A program made the translations under genes and the position numbers. DNA of 23,414 bases, taken from Chthonomonas sp. UBA2387. GTDB taxonomy: Bacteria; Armatimonadota; Fimbriimonadia; Fimbriimonadales; Fimbriimonadaceae. The notes beneath the pieces were generated by a model. It saw only the letters and a list, made by a program, of their open reading frames with translations. It had not been told where the DNA came from and searched no databases. How positions within the stretch are numbered: the stretch's first letter is position 1; every line of letters begins with the position of its first letter. The DNA lies in contig DDSP01000060.1 of assembly GCA_002343445.1 (NCBI GenBank), forward strand, positions 1 to 23,414. The letters run 5' to 3'. Of the stretch, positions 22,955 through 23,414 are shown piece after piece.

Positions 22955-23101
22955 CCAGAGGCTCATGAGTTCGAACAGGCCCGGTCCGACCGTCTTGCCC
23001 GTAAGCGCGACGCGCACGGGATGCACCACGGGGCCCATCTTCTCCAAGCCCATCCGCTCGCCGTAGCCTCGGATGAACGCCTCGCATTCCTCGACCTTGA
23101 C
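22955..23101 (-). pseudogene. gltX: C-terminal fragment of glutamyl-tRNA synthetase
   Basis: About 49 codons on the minus strand match the C-terminal anticodon-binding end of GltX: VEECEAFIRGYGERMGLEKMGPVVHPVRVALTGKTVGPGLFELMSL. The core HPVRVALTGKTVGPGLFELM is diagnostic. The catalytic domain, the HIGH and KMSKS motifs and most of the anticodon domain are absent. The match begins abruptly beside a C-run (23101-23106) and ends in WVRRAWCGAC, which no longer resembles GltX. It is a remnant and not an active gene. A full gltX presumably exists elsewhere, because this fragment cannot support translation. The open frame around it (22790-23167) has no other recognisable part. Confidence 0.65.
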
Positions 23102-23111
23102 CCCCCTGGAG

Positions 23112-23256
23112 GGGCATGCTCCGTCATGCCCGTGAGTGCCCGGACCCGATGTAGCGGGTCGCTCCAAGACTCGGGTACATCGCGGAACGTTGCGTCAGGT
23201 TCGCGCGGTGCTGGACGCTCGTGAGGCGATGCTGAAAGAAGACGCGAAACGTTCGC
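23112..23256. repeat. Three short inverted repeats between the gltX remnant and the last gene
   Basis: GGGCATG (23112-23118) pairs with CATGCCC (23125-23131); GACCCG (23143-23148) with CGGGTC (23155-23160); and GCGAA (23244-23248) with TTCGC (23252-23256). No reading frame here has convincing codon use. The region may be the edge of a mobile element, a dispersed repeat, or a structured leader for the gene at 23295. Confidence 0.4.
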
Positions 23257-23294
23257 CACGAATCCCCGTCATAGTGAGTGGAAGGTGCAAGTCC

Positions 23295-23414
23295 ATGCCC
23301 TGCAACGACATCATCACGACGAATTTCGGCCGCAAGTTCGTCAACCTCGGAGACTACATGTCGAGTTGATTGCCAGCGGCTATGACTACTCGGAGGACCC
23401 GCCCGCCCCATACC
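23295..23414 (+). pseudogene. Start of an unrecognised gene, apparently frameshifted, cut by the window end
   Basis: From the ATG at 23295 the codons become strongly GC-ending, like genuine genes of this genome, and encode MPCNDIITTNFGRKFVNLGDY. GGAAGG lies 9 nt before the ATG and could be a ribosome-binding site. After three more codons a TGA (23367-23369) ends this frame. From 23360 another frame reads VELIASGYDYSEDPPAPY to the edge with equally good codon use. One missing base at about 23356-23359 would join them as GDY-x-VELIASGYDYSED. I do not recognise the protein. A sequencing error or a real pseudogene are both possible, and the rest lies outside the window. Confidence 0.4.

Noticed and set aside
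23260..23300. A stretch (GTGAGTGGAAGGTGCAAG) that recalls part of group II intron domain I
   Set aside because: No intron 5' end, domain V or reverse transcriptase is present, and the segment is better explained as the ribosome-binding region of the gene starting at 23295.
23124..23411. A 95-codon minus-strand open frame at the right edge
   Set aside because: Its third codon positions are not GC-rich like the other genes, and the plus strand has better codon use from 23295.
1..23414. CRISPR arrays, insertion sequences, integrases or phage genes
   Set aside because: No regularly spaced repeats and no transposase, integrase or phage structural motifs were seen on either strand.

Overview
The window is about 23.4 kb of GC-rich bacterial chromosome, densely packed with genes and without phage or transposase genes. 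I infer an Armatimonadota-like bacterium (Fimbriimonadales type). The reasons are high GC, a large secreted Asp-box protein ending in dockerin-like repeats, a SARP-like regulator with unusual domain order, and gene starts that mostly lack a Shine-Dalgarno site and instead carry a TANNNT-type box 6-9 nt before the start codon, as in leaderless transcription. No rRNA or marker protein settles the taxonomy.

Left part, plus strand (65-8346): a K+/H+ antiporter lacking the usual C-terminal regulatory part; an arsenic cassette (ArsR-type repressor and arsenite methyltransferase, ATGA overlap) with a palindromic operator candidate and a TATAAT box; a terminator-like pair of alternative hairpins; a family 78 alpha-L-rhamnosidase overlapping a sugar-type ABC ATPase; a SurA/parvulin-like foldase; and a two-gene toxin-antitoxin module (wHTH-like protein plus PIN nuclease) with a perfect 22-bp palindrome over its -35 box.

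Middle part, minus strand (15618 down to 8355): tRNA-Gly(TCC), a GH1 beta-glucosidase, an NADPH-dependent FMN reductase, a TPR protein with a C-terminal SARP-like DNA-binding domain, and a secreted 1131-aa Asp-box protein. The four protein genes are tightly spaced. The gap between regulator and secreted protein holds two GGTAACC heptamers 11 bp apart, just before a weak -10 box. This is the classic geometry of a SARP binding site and is the most interesting signal in the window.

Right part: a PLP-dependent trans-sulfuration enzyme (plus strand) converges on a D-Ala-D-Ala carboxypeptidase and a small DUF5658-like membrane protein (both minus strand). The carboxypeptidase frame runs through the small gene, which suggests a frameshift. 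Divergently come an SLBB polysaccharide-export protein, a VanX-like dipeptidase, riboflavin synthase and a Gfo/Idh/MocA oxidoreductase. Then hicB (plus) and hicA (minus) lie tail to tail instead of in the normal operon. The last 500 bp look like a scar: an isolated glutamyl-tRNA synthetase C-terminal fragment, three small inverted repeats, and the start of an unrecognised gene that appears frameshifted before the window ends.
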